A DNA stretch of 64,000 nt from Lanius collurio (lineage: Eukaryota; Chordata; Aves; Passeriformes; Laniidae): NCBI GenBank assembly GCA_020086605.1, contig JACBWW010000028.1, forward strand, positions 6,647,487 through 6,711,486, in the 5' to 3' direction. A program made the position numbers and the translations under genes. Below the pieces are notes generated by a model that saw only the letters and a program-made list of their open reading frames with translations, ran no database searches and was not told the origin of the DNA. Below are positions 12,772-25,656 of this stretch, one piece after another. Positions within the stretch are counted from its first letter, which is position 1, and the number at the start of each line of letters is the position of its first letter.

Positions 12772-15700
12772 ACTACTTTGCCTTCCCTCTTAGTTACTAC
12801 CTTGAAATGATGAAAAGCTGTAAGGGAGCTTACAGGGGAAGATTTAACATTACAGAACCTGAAGAGAATATTTGTTAATCGTCTGATTCCACTTATATAG
12901 TTTCATTCACAAATCATTGTTTATCTTGCAACCTGCAAGTCAGTTACTGGTTTTGTAGGGCTAATTTTAGAACCTGCCATATTTATTACATTTGTCAAAA
13001 TACAGACATAGAAGACATTAACTGTGACATAGGAAATAATGTTCTTTCACTGCTGCAATGCAGCTTTCATTGGAACCAATGAGTTTGATTTATTTAGGCC
13101 TATTCCACATCAATAGGTAGAGAAATACAGATTTTTTTTGTTTCTATGAACAAGACAGACTTGTTAGTGATTTACCTCTGATGTTTATGGATTTCTCTTT
13201 AGCACACACAGTATGTAACAAATTATTTTAGGTAATAAACAATAATTGCATTTTAGGACTCGCAGGTGTCAGTGCCATATTTTGTTCAGTATCATGACAT
13301 TTTTCTCTCTTCCACCTTATTTTAAGAAGTCTTTTTCAAGTCTAATATTGTTTGTTGACTCCCAGCCTACCATTTATTCTCCTTTTCTCTTTTGTGACAC
13401 ATTTTTAGTTTAATGATATATTAAAAAATCAATGTTTGCAATTATAATGACTTGTACCCCTCAAAGTCCTGGCAGAAAACCAGAAACTTTTATCTGGAGC
13501 AAATTACAAGCCACCAGAGCTAAAAGTTAATTAACAATTAATTGTATATTTTTTGTTAATTCTTTGTGTTATGTATTTCTATTACTGTATAAAAAAATAT
13601 ACATTACACGGGCTATTGTAAGCACAAGAAAATTAACAATAAACAGCATTATTCTGCAATAGAATGGTTTGGTCAAGTTTAATTTATTTTTTCTCACAGC
13701 ATTAAAAGAACATCTTACATCCATACTTTATATGCAAGTCACAACAGTTCTGTTCATAACCACACTGTGTCTCCTTTATATATTCGAGCTATTTGCAAAA
13801 TTTCCATGATCTGCACAACAAAAACCAGACATTACTAATGCTTTAATGGCTTAGATTTCCAAATCCCAAAATAATTTAAACTGGGTTTATAACAAAACAA
13901 ATAAAGATATACAATGGAAATAAAGTATCTAATCTTGAGATTCTAAGGATCCAAATAATCTGTACAGAAAATAGATCTCATCCATGACTTCTAGATCTTG
14001 AACATCACTCTTTTTTTTTTTTTTGTTCAGGCTACTGACACACAAATAATTCTCTGTGCATAATCTGTGTTAAATATGCACAGTCTGTGTTAAGCATAAT
14101 ACAAAGAAGAGTTTCCACCTAAATGCAAACACTGAAAACAGCTATACGAAGCATTAATTGATTTGTTTTGAATTCATATCTGACAGTAACAAGTATTGAG
14201 CAGCGTTTGCTTTGTTACTGTAGGTGTTGTTAATGCACTTTCTACATCCATTTAAATGCAAATCCTCATGCAAGTAATCATGTGAAGGAGGAAAAAAAAG
14301 TCTGTTCAGCTGAAGACAAAGCTGGAAGGATAATAGCAAGCATGAGCAGAGTGTCAGTGGAGGGCTTTACAATAAAAAACTCTTTTGGAATGTCAATGAA
14401 AACACAATTGTATTTAAAATATCTGAATAGAATATTATACCACCATAGAATATATACATGATTTCTATAAGGTGAGATGAAATTAAATTTTCATATATAT
14501 ATATTATGTGTGTATGTATGTGTGTATATTTCTATGTTGGCTATATATTTGCAAACGTGTTGTACTCTATTCATGCATTCATGTCAGCTCCATCAACAGA
14601 GCTTCAATTATTGGCTAAAGGCAAATATTTGTTATTTGAATCTGGAAGTGGAGAAGAAGAATCATTAAACAGACTACTGTATAACCAAATAATGCTTTAG
14701 GGTGTCATTGTGCAGAAAACAGGAAATGAACTGGGTCTTAATAAGCATAATTAAACTAGAGAACAGCAAGTTTAGACCTATGTACTGCAGGGAAGTATGA
14801 TCTTGGAAGAAATTGTAATTTAGACACTTCTCAAGGCCATTTAAGTAGCTAAAGACCACAAAGCCCTGGACTGTGCTAGAACACAGAAATAAACTTCCTG
14901 TCCACTAGTACCTTTTTAATATTTCAGCTTACCCTGCTCTGAGTTTAGCCTGCCTGACATGCCATGCATTATCATGGATGGAGAGCATGTAACTTTAATG
15001 CACCTCGAGCCTCCTGATGTACCACTGACTCATTTGGCAGCAGCATCATGATGATAAACCCTTGGAACATTGTTCAGCCCATATGCTGAAAGACAGTCGT
15101 TAGTCTGGAGATAAGCATACCTCAGCACAGAACAAACACCTTCTTTCTTGGAGGTCAGTTCCTGGAATTTCCTCTCCCTGTGCTTATGAACCCAAGAAAG
15201 TCGAGTTTTCAGAACATTTGTCTAGATTATGCTGCCAAGTCCTCATGCTGAAATCTGTGCTGAACACCATTTCTTAGGTCTCTGAAATTGTTTATATTTG
15301 GGTCACTGGGCAGAATGACACAGCTGTGCTTGGACAGCCATGTACAACCCAAAGTGGGCAGCTGTGGGGATGGAAGTGGCATACTGTAATGAAGTGGAGA
15401 ATGTGAAAGTCTAGCAGGGACTAGGAGAGATGAAAGGCATAGGGAAAGCAGGCAATAATTTGTTAGAAGTTAGAATGAGAGGAAAACATAGAGTTATTGC
15501 CTTGCATTGTGGAGAGAGGAAAGAAAAATAGAAAATAAACTTTCTCAGAAAAGGCAGCCAGAATATATTTACTATGTTGAGTCTGTTTGAGTGAAGTGCA
15601 GAGTTGTTGCTTTACAGGCAGGACAAAAATGAACTGTAGACTGCAAACTATGTGTGTTCCTGTCTTTCTGTCCATCAGTTCAAGTACAAGTCTATCTCAG

Positions 15701-15839
15701 GCATTCCCTTATTAAGAAAATTAAGTTACTAATTAACTCTGAGGTTTTTCTTATGTCTGTTGCAATGACTAAATCCATAGGTATTTTACAGGTTCCAAAA
15801 TTTTTGCTCTTTCTTCTCTTCTGAGACATGAAACAGAAC
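12772..15839. other. noncoding spacer with small simple repeats
   Basis: AT-rich sequence. There is a T-run near 14022-14035, a duplicated 'tctgtgttaa' motif at about 14063-14095, and a TA/TG stretch at 14491-14527. No gene recognised. Confidence 0.5.
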
Positions 15840-16031
15840 AGCTCCAGATGAGGTTTAGAATGGATTCAGGAAAAATTTCTTCACTGAAAGGTGCCAAGGC
15901 ATTGGATTGCCCAGGGGAGTGGTGGAATCACTGGCACTTAGAGATGTGGCTAAGCAGTGAACACAGCAATGTTGGGTTAACAATTTCAATGAACTTCAAG
16001 GCCTTTTTCGATAGTAACAATTCCATGATTT
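15840..16031 (+). mobile_element. CR1 LINE 3' fragment
   Basis: Sense-strand CR1 3' region: 'ggtttagaatggattcagg', 'aatttcttcactgaaagg', 'gcccaggggagtggtgga', 'gcaatgttgggttaa', ending near 'caattccatgatttg'. About 190 bp, 5'-truncated, with a worn terminal octamer. Confidence 0.85.
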
Positions 16032-18962
16032 GTTTTCCTAGTTCCTGACCAAGGATGGTGGTAGTAGTAGAAGGAATCCTTTGTCTGAGGCTTGAAACCT
16101 GGGAGGAGACAGAGGAAATGGACAAAACACTGGTAACAAATTTGATTTTCATACAAAACAGAGATGAGGGAGAAGAGAGCTTCCAGCCTAAAACAAGCTT
16201 TGGAAAATAAATGCCAAACATGACCCTCCATAGTGAGGGATTTTTTTCCACTGCTAGCCACAGTAAAATCCCTTACTCATCACAGTCAGTTGGTGGTCTT
16301 CTGCAAAGACTGCACAAGAGGAACGTTGTGACTTTCCAGTGACAGACATTTGTGAATCAAATAAATAGCAGTAATACTGGTCTTCTCCACCTTCTTTTTT
16401 ATTGTCATGGCTTTTTGCTGTTCTCCTTCTAGATCAGATAAGAATTAATCAAGACTATTAGAGTTAAGCGAATAATTTTCAATGAATAATTTAACAGATG
16501 AATTTGCCTCTTTTCTGACTGTTGAATATTGCTGAGCAGATCCTCATCATCTCCATTAACATGTTCATTATTCTACTTTATTCTGAAAATGTACCCCATG
16601 AAAGCTTCTGTATACTTGGCACTCTGTATTTCCTCTATGTGTGTTACCTGGCTATGATTGATCAAACAAACCATGTGATGCTGACATAGTCGTTTGACTG
16701 GGTAAACACTTGAATACAACCTATCAAAAGAATACATAACAATTTATATTTAATTTGCTTACTACCTAGAAAATAATTTTCTGTTAAAAATCTACAAAAG
16801 AAAAATTTTGTCTGTCTTATCAACCTTCAGTAAACTGAAGGGATTTTTGGTTTTGAATGCAGCTTGTGTGCGTGTGTCTCACAAACCCCAGACAGGAAGT
16901 GCAGACTATTCTGCAAAGTCTGAAAACTTTTTGTTTTCACAATGTCTTCAACTGCAATAATTCCTGATTGTGTGATGCACCAGCTGTATTTGCATAGTGG
17001 TTTTGACCAATCTTCTTTCTGTCTTCTAATGAAGTAAGATCTTGTAGCACACGTTGATGACATTATTTAAATTGATTTGTGTATATTTTCTTTACAATCT
17101 TTCTGTGGTGATGTGGAATAACTGTAGAGTGAACTGATATAAACACTGATAGACTGTGTAAGAGGGATTCCAAAATACAAAGAAAAAATAAATCGCCTGA
17201 TAAACAAACTAAAACTAAAATAAAATTAAACACCTCTGATGTAATTGGTTGACTGTGTCTGCAACTGGTCACAAAATCATGAAGGGTATCATTGGCAGCC
17301 TTTGCAATCACATGGTTTAAAACTATCCTTAAAATGTGCCCCAAAACCTACCTGATTCTAACAAGTTCAATTTAAAAAAAATTACAAAAAAAAAAAACAA
17401 CATATATATAAGCAGAATTATTTTTTCAGAATCTGGTATTTTCTATAGATTTGTTACAAAGCTCAAAGCTCTTAATGGATAAATGCAAAGTCAGGATCCA
17501 AACCCTTTCTTAGGACACTTAAATGTTCTTAAACCACTTCCTACCATGAAGATCAAAACACAGAATCCACTGACTCACCCAGAACCACACCAGAATGTAG
17601 CAGTAGATTTACCACTGCTGATCACTGAACAGTGGCCGTAGCTGAAGCAAAATCTTCAGCCCCTTTCGAGGACACAGGACACAGTTTCATAAAATTGGCT
17701 TAACAGATCTGCCAACCATCCTTGCCAAATCAAACAGTTCTGAACCGATTTAAAACATACTTAAAATCACAAATAACGCAGTATGTAGTTTTTCCCACTC
17801 AGTATTTTTTCTGTGAAACAATATTCATTCGATGCTAGATGATGCCTATAGTGCTGGTTTTGACATAGTTGTGACTTTACACACAGAAAGATCTTGGTGT
17901 TTTCCAAAGCTTCAGAGAAATACTTTGTCTCCTGTGATGAAGTTGTGCCTTGAATGCTCTGGCAATTCTGAAATGAGTCTAAGATCTTGGAAACACTTAT
18001 GCTGCCCAGGGCAAAAAGTTTCAGCCAGACAGGAAGGGTTTCTTCACTTTGAGTTTCTCAAAAATCTGCCAAAATAGAGAGTTGAGAGCCTTTGGCTGGA
18101 GTTTGCAAGGTTGGGTTCAGATGGAAAATCTATAGGCTATTTTTAAAGTATTGTGTTTACCCTTCTATGGCAAAGCCTCAAATGTATAATTTGTGTTTCA
18201 GGGTGGGGCAGTTCCCTCCCCTCTCCTCCCAAATTCAGAATTTCCTAAGAAATGTGAAGGTTAACTTTTGACCTTGACACTTACAGACAGCTGACCTCTG
18301 TGCTCATGAAGCAGCCCGTTCCTTCACACACGAACAACTCAAACTATTGTTTGGGTTTGACCCAAGTTGTTAACGCTACTTTTGCTAACAGCCCATTACG
18401 GTGATCTCAAGAGCAACCATGGGCTTTTGCAGATTTCAGACTCATGGAGGTTTGCAGAAACATCCTAAATGTTACAGGTCAAAGGGTACATAGAAAGAAA
18501 GTTCATCAGAGAACAACAATGGTGTTTATTTGGGGAACTGGATATTCTCATACTTTGTGAAGCAACATTTTGAGGTGTTTGAGATGTCACATTCTGTTCC
18601 AACACAAAGGAGTCAGCCTCATGGCTGTACTCATCTCAAAATGACTATACAATGGTACAATTTATTCCCTTTAAAGTGTACAAAAGCAAGTTCATCAATT
18701 TTCTTATCTCCTGCTCCCACACAGTTTTCCTTACCAAAATGGCTGGGAAATGCAACACTCATTTAGGCAAACTCTCTGTTGCTCTCTATTCTAGTTCATG
18801 GAAAAATGCTCTGTTCGAAAAATGAAACCTAATTGTGAGCCATGTAGCTAAGATTTTAAATGGCTTAATTATGTTGTTAAGGATCTCCAAAAAGGCACAT
18901 CCTTGTATACAGCGGACACTATAAATCTTTTGTTGGTTTCTCTGCAGGCAACCCCTTGCCCA
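16032..18962. other. noncoding spacer
   Basis: AT-rich unique sequence. Overlapping short frames near 15.9-16.3 kb and 16.8-17.3 kb lack domains. The 81-codon plus-strand frame at 17832-18077 is unrecognised and probably chance. An A-rich run lies at about 17385-17397. Confidence 0.5.
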
Positions 18963-18986
18963 AAATAAATAAATAAATAAATAAAT
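18963..18986. repeat. AAAT tetranucleotide microsatellite
   Basis: About six AAAT units, possibly derived from the A-rich tail of an unrecognisable old insertion. Confidence 0.85.
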
Positions 18987-20746
18987 TTAAAAGCTGAGAT
19001 CCCTTTGCTATAAAGAAGGATCGTTCTTAATATTTCAATAGAATTTTCATTACAATTCAATTGAGTTTGTAATAAACATGGTCACAATGTAGATCTCCTG
19101 CACAGTATCAACCATCACAGTAGTCTACTCCAAGTCCTAACACATTGTCAGCTACACATTTAGGACATATAATATTATTTTATAGGTAACTTCATCCCTA
19201 CTTATTGAAAATACATTTGTTCTGAAAGTTTATGCCTGTAGACATGCTGCTGCCATTGAAGTAAAAGAGAGTGTTGTAATTTAACCTTTGAGAAAAAAAC
19301 ACGAGACAAAATACATTCTCATCAGTTTTCAAATGAGCAAATAGACAAGAGAATATAAATAATAGTACTGGGCTTGTCAGTGGTGGCGTAAGTATCCACA
19401 GGTCTTAATAAGGTTTTTAAAATCAAATTTCTCCTCTTAAAATATAGTAGAAGAAAAAATCATAAATTATACTTGTTTTCAGTGGCAAACACGTGCACTC
19501 CATTCATCAGAGCTCAGCCAGTGGTGCCAAAAAGATTTCAAAATCCTAACTGTTGAGATCAACAAATTGCTATTCACACTGTGTTACAGTTTCACTTTAA
19601 TATTCAGTCTTTTTTGCTGTGTTTTGTTTTTGTTTGGTTTGTTGAGGTTTTTTTTTTTTAATGCTTGTCCAGGGATAGTGTTAACACACATCAAAAGGGA
19701 TTTATTCCACGCTCTATTGAACAGATGGCAGCTAGAGGACTGTGTGAGTAAAAAAGAATATAGCTGTTGGGCGTGTGCTTCCTGATATTAGCTGGACTAA
19801 TTGTTCTTAAGATCCATTATGTGTCCACTTGCTTGAGAATGCTGGTTTATTCTACAGTTCAGCAAATCATTCAGATGTAAGCCAGATGAAACAAATTTCT
19901 CTCTGTCAGAGGGATGCTGAAATGAAAAAGGTGCTGTTTTAGTTTAAACATAACTTTGCTGTCATTTTGGGCACATCTGCACTTATGTCTTAAGTCAATA
20001 CAGGAAAGCCACACACGCACACAATACATATGCAAACAAAGATTTCAAAAAGTCTTCTTCTGCAGTTTTCAGTAAAGTTTTTTTGTTTTCTTTTGTTTTG
20101 TTTTGGCTTTTTGTTACCACTAACTCTTCTTCCACACTCCAAGCACCTCTGTGATAGCAGAGGATCAGAAAAACCAGAATTGCATAAGACCTCAGATGCC
20201 CTCCCTTATACTACAGTACTTGCTGCAACTGTTTTATCATTAAAAAATAAGGGCAGTGTTATACACACCTTTATATACAAAGGAACAAATACCTGAATAC
20301 AAGACATACAAAAGGACAGAGAAGCACACCATGTGTTAGACAGGACTACATCAGACTGTATAATCTTACTTTGTACCTTGTCCTAATAATATTACAATAT
20401 AAATTTGTGATCAGAAAGTTAAAAAGGGCTCAGAGAGTACAGAAATCATCCAATTTAAATCATCCATCTTTAAAAAATATGCAATTTTGATGCAACCCAA
20501 GGAGGGTGAAAATTTACTAAAACGCACATTGTCTGCAGAGAAATGTTATGGGTGCAGCTATCAGGCAGTTATACATTAGGCAAGCATTGTCATGTAATTG
20601 CCATGCTTTATTTTATATTAGGCCATGGCATCATTTTATTCTGTTATTTACATGGGGAAACTTCATAAGTTTGTGGCTCTGAACAAGTTTCAAGCCATTA
20701 TGGAGAGTTTACTTTTGCATTTCATTGGTGTAAATAGGATTTCACG
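18987..20746. other. noncoding spacer
   Basis: AT-rich sequence with T-rich patches at about 19648-19660 and 20078-20115. No gene recognised. Confidence 0.5.
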
Positions 20747-21452
20747 GAGTCATAGAATCATGGAATGATTTGTGTTGGAAAGGACTATTTATGGTTCCAA
20801 TCTCCCTGCCATGGGCAGCGACATCTTTCACTTGACCAGGTTGCTCAAAGGCCTGTCCAATCTGGCCTTGCACTCTTGCAGTGCAGAGGCATCCACAGCT
20901 TCTGTGGGCAGCCCCTCCCAATGTCTCACCATCCTCACAGTGAAGAATTTCTTCCTAATATCTAATATAAATCTACCTCCTTCAGCTTAAAGCTGTTCTC
21001 CCTTCCCCTGTCACTATATGCTTTTGTAAAAAGTCCCTCTCCAGCCTTCGTGTAGACCCTGTTTAGGTACTGGAAGGTGCCATGAGTTCTGCCTGGAGCC
21101 TTGTCTTCTCCAGGAAGAACAGTTCCAGCTCTCTCAGCCTGCCTTTGTAAGAGAGGTGGCCCAGCTCCCTGATCATCTTCATGGCCTCCTCCAGACTCAC
21201 TCCCACAGGTCCGTGTCTTTCCTGTGCTGAGAACCCCAGACTGGATGCAGTGTTCCAGGTGGGGTCTCACCAGAGCAGAGCAGAGGGGCAGAATCCCTTC
21301 CTTCCCCTGCTGCCCAGGCTGCTTTGGGTGCAGCCCAGGACACATTTGGCTCTCTGGATTGTGACACATTGCTCTCTGGGGTTGCTGGGCTTTCTGCACA
21401 TTGCTGAGACACCTTGAACTTCTCCTAGATCAACAGCCCCAAATACTTCTTA
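20747..21452 (-). mobile_element. CR1 LINE, 3' end including the end of the RT-bearing ORF
   Basis: About 705 bp of CR1 in reverse orientation. The plus strand starts 'gtcatagaatcatggaatga', the complement of the CR1 terminus. On the minus strand the 145-codon frame at 20962-21399 carries 'ALVRPHLEHCIQ', the conserved motif near the C-terminus of CR1 ORF2. The reading frame is then lost. The element is 5'-truncated. This is the best-preserved CR1 in the window, yet it is not coding-competent. Confidence 0.93.
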
Positions 21453-24400
21453 TTTTTATTTCATTTCCATTAACTGTCTGTCTACAAATACCTGTCACAC
21501 TGCAAGCTTACAAAATTCTTTTGAAATATAAATTAAAAATCAGAATAACAACAGTAACAACTTTAGCTTTTGAGTGCACCATTCAGCCAGGCCTGTCAGA
21601 CATGAGTATGGATCCTTTTAGATAGGGTTAATCTTAAATTGGAGCATTCAAAGGTTGGATTGGCCCATCTGCAACATGTCAGTGGGCATGTATTAACTTT
21701 TTTGGCAACTTCCTCCATACAAAATTGGTTTTAACCCAAATGCACAATCATATCATTACAGAAAATCACTTGGCTCAGACTCTTTTACTTAGAATTTGCC
21801 TCAACTTGCATGCCATACCTACTGTGCACACACACTACATACTAAAAATAAAAGGAAAAATCTTTTCACTTGTGCTGTTGTGTAATGTGCAATAATTGAA
21901 TGCAAACAATTGAAATAAAGTTTCACTCTAGCAGAATTGTGTGGAATTTTCACAGCACCTGAATTATCTGTGTGGAAGCTATCACACAGCAGTTCATATT
22001 TCAAGGTAAATAATCTTACAATATTCAAAGGTGACTCTTTCACATGATGATCTACCTCTATTGTCAGTACTTCACCAGTCCTCACATGTCCCTATTGCTG
22101 TCACATCTCTTAAATCAGTCTTTCTGCAAGCTACTTAACTAGTGAGAAATTATTTTAATCAGTCATCTTTTCAGGTTCTTTCAGCTGCCTAGTGGCATGC
22201 CTGACAGACCTGATGGTTTCAGTCTTACATGAAATTCTTTCTTCTTCCTTTAGCGACCCTTAGAGAGAGGGGTTATTAATCTCTGAAAAATCTTCACACT
22301 TATCACCTATCTTTTTCATTGAATAGATGAAAAAAAAAAATAAACTATTTGTGTTCAAATGTTCTTAATACATGCATATAAAACTTCTAACATAAAATGT
22401 GGTAATGAACATCTCTTGATTTCTAACTTTTATTTCTATAGAGTAATTTTATTTTTCCACAGATCAGCCTGTATAAGCAGGGATTGGAAGGGACATTTTA
22501 GTTTCTTTTCCTCCCTTTTTGGTTGTTGTTTATTTTTTATTTTTACTTTTCATCCCACCCTCATGTTACTCTTAACTGGCTTGTACAATCTGTCTACAAA
22601 ATAGGCTCACAGCCATTTCAAGTCATCAGGACTTTTTTATTATGTAGGGCTGTAAAGTTTATAGCACATTTAACTAGGATGTAATATGACTTCATATACA
22701 AACTTGCACACGTGTTGAATTCAGAAAAGTAAAATTTCTCTTGCAGGTGTAGCTGGGATTAAAAAAAATGTAATTTTTAAATCTTGGCACTGATATCCAT
22801 GTTTTTTAACAAGCTGTATAATTAGTGAATGTAGGTTAGCAAGGATTAACATCTATCTTTTTTGAAGCTTACAATGACGGACCAATATCGTTATTGTACT
22901 GTGTTTGATTGTTTTTTACTAGAGACACAGGCTGGGCTATCACTGTATGAGAAACTGTGCAAACATAACAAAAGATAAGCCACACTACACCCTAAGAATT
23001 ACTTTAGAAAGCTGCATTCAAGGTCAACGATGTATCTTCCCTAAATTAAGTTGAAAGGTTTCTTTGTATTTTCAGTTCATATGAGCCAGGAATCACTCCT
23101 TTTCAGCTCAGTGTTTCAGGATTGCATGCCTGCATAACTAATATGGAAACATTATGTAGCAAAAGAGAAATGTATGTGGGGTTTTGTTGTTTGTTTTCAA
23201 TAGCTGCCTTAGAACAAAATACTCAGATATAAGAACTGAAGGGATCTTGGAAGAATGTGGAAAGTGTAAAACCTGGTGTCCAGAAGGGGATGCAAAAATA
23301 AACTGAAAAGTTTATTCACTCAATGACTCTATTACTTGTATATTTAGCCAGAAATGTACTACACTTTCTGATTCTATTAAAACATTCTTTTTTGTAGATG
23401 TTTCTACAGACCTTAAGCTGTTTGTAGAACCAGAATTCCTAGCTTCATTGTCAAAAGTCTTTTCATACCTTGTCTGAGAAATTAGTATATCAGAGTTCTT
23501 CAGTTATAGGAACTCAATAGTGCCATCAGGCTCTCTTAAGTTCTGTGTTCTGTTACTGCTCATGGTCTGTTACCTCTGCTGTGTGAAGAATCAAAGCTAC
23601 CATAGTTTTTCCTCCTTGTATTTGTTGTCAACTTGCTGATGTAGGGACATGGACTGCTGTACATAACCCTGAATTCTACATGTGCATCCTGGTAAATCCC
23701 TCTACCAGGGGGAAGCGTATCTCATTGTTCCATTTCCATATGGCATACATTAATATTTTTATCACTTAAGATAAACTAGCATTGGTAAGTTCCACTGCTT
23801 TTCACACCTTTTTCCAGCTTTAAGCCTGATAGCTTTGTTTGTGTGGTTGTTAGTTCTTCTGTTGTGTTAAATGTGATTCGTCACTTTGGAGGCTTCTGTT
23901 ACATTTCGTATTCAGACATTCCTCTTTTGTGGTAACAAATTCTGCTTCTCAGTCTACTAAAGATGTATTCATATGAAAGTTCTCATGTCTGATTGTCTCC
24001 TTTATACTTTTTATTGTATCCAGTCATGTAGCTCAATATTTTCACATTTCAGGCTGCTTGAAATGCTTATTTTCACTGCTCTACACACTCAGGAAATTTC
24101 TTGTATTTAGCTTCCCTGAAAATCAGATTTTTCTGAAACATATAGCAGCGGGAAAAATGTCAGAGAAAAAAAATATTTTATCTTGGAGAAATGTCGTGGA
24201 AACTAGCAATGGCTTAGCATGTCTAATATTTTTACCCAGCTTAATGTCTACAAAAATAGCGAGTTGTAAATTTCTAAAAAACAAATAATTTAATCAAGAG
24301 TCTTCCAAATAGTAGGGAAAGGCTAGTCAGACTAGACTCAGTGGATGTTCAATATATGCATTGCAACATTATTCTGTGCCAAATTGATCTCATTATCTTC

Positions 24401-25394
24401 AGTTTGTTCACCCACACAGATATGCAGCTGATACCCCCGTAGCTATCCACAGCTGATATTTCTGTGTGTAAAACAGCAATGTATGCACTTGACAGTGATT
24501 AATCTGTATTACTTTTTATAAAGCAGACCAACTAATATTTTTATATATGAAAAAAAAGTCTAATTTTAAATCTATTTCTCTATAAATACCTTATGAAACT
24601 TGGCATAATTAATTTGATTCAAAGAGAGATGATTTGCAATGATGTTATTGCATATCCTTTGTATTTCCTAAATTACAAAGGTATACTTCAAAATGTTAAT
24701 TCAGAAAGCTTAATTTTCCTCTCTAATCATATGGTTGCCACATAATGGCACAGGGTGCTATCACCTCCTCACAAACATTAATATGGATGTCTTTACTATT
24801 GCCTCTGGAGATTAAAATCTTCATTTTCCATTTGTTGCAAACAAAAATATTTAGGCATCTAGTTATTGCATTTCTCAAGCCGTTAAGGGTGTCACACAAT
24901 ATGCAAAAGCTAAGATTAAGTGAGCTCACACTAAGTGATTTCCCAGGATCAAGTTATAAGTAGAAAAGCAAGGACCAAAGTTTGCATATTTGACAAAATA
25001 TGTCCTATGCCTTGAACCTTTGCTTGAAAAACTTCAGTCTTCAACTTACTTGCTGACTCCAAATGCAGCTGCCCTGCTTTTGCAGAATTTGAACTTGAGC
25101 ATGTCTTTGGAAGAGCCTCGCTTGTTTTGCTGTGTCATGCATCTGATTAGACAGCTGGGGGGAAGAAAACTGTGCCTGTCAAGGGAAACAAAGACTTATC
25201 AAAGATTTAGACATGGGTGTAATGTGTAGCCAAAGACAAGCAAAAAATGAGTGAAGCCAACTGCAAGTACTGCTTTTGTGTCACTGACTTAATAGAATTT
25301 CAGCAGGCAATTTAAGATGAACTTGTACTTATCTGGAGTCAGTGGGACATAAATCTGTGGGATCTAATATATAACTTCTGTGGGAGAATGGTAG
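21453..25394. other. noncoding spacer
   Basis: Almost 4 kb of AT-rich unique DNA. There are small A-runs (for example about 22329-22340), but no repeat family, gene or RNA recognised. Confidence 0.5.
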
Positions 25395-25656
25395 TCTTGT
25401 CCCTCAAGTCGCTGTTACACATGATGGGGCCCTGCTCTCCTGGAGATGGCTGAACACCTGCCTGCCATGGGACACGGTGAATTAATTAATTCCTTGTTTT
25501 GCTTTGCTTGTGTGCTTTGGTTTTTCCTGTTAAACTTTCATTATCTCAACCTGTGAGGTTTCTCACCCTCCCAGTTTTCCCACTGATCCCACTGGTGAGG
25601 CAGTGAGCAAGCAGATGCCTAGGGTTGGCTGCTGGCTGGAGTGAAACCACAATGCA
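25395..25656 (+). mobile_element. ERV LTR 3' fragment (same family as copies 1 and 3)
   Basis: The segment from 'gtcttgtccctcaagtcgctg' through 'ggggccctgctctcctggagatggctgaac' to 'ctggagtgaaaccacaatgca' matches the 3' half of the LTRs at 5522-6108 and 38416-38992. The 5' half is missing. 'cctgttaaactttc' stands where copy 3 has 'ccattaaactgtc', its probable polyadenylation signal. Confidence 0.82.

Noticed and set aside
12549..12878. Cys-rich 109-codon frame as a small secreted protein
   Set aside because: There is no signal peptide, the Cys spacing matches no family I know, and minus-strand frames overlap. Listed only as a GC islet.
20962..21399. 145-codon minus-strand frame
   Set aside because: It is the decayed 3' part of a CR1 element, shown by the 'ALVRPHLEHCIQ' motif and the CR1 terminus nearby; it is not a host gene.
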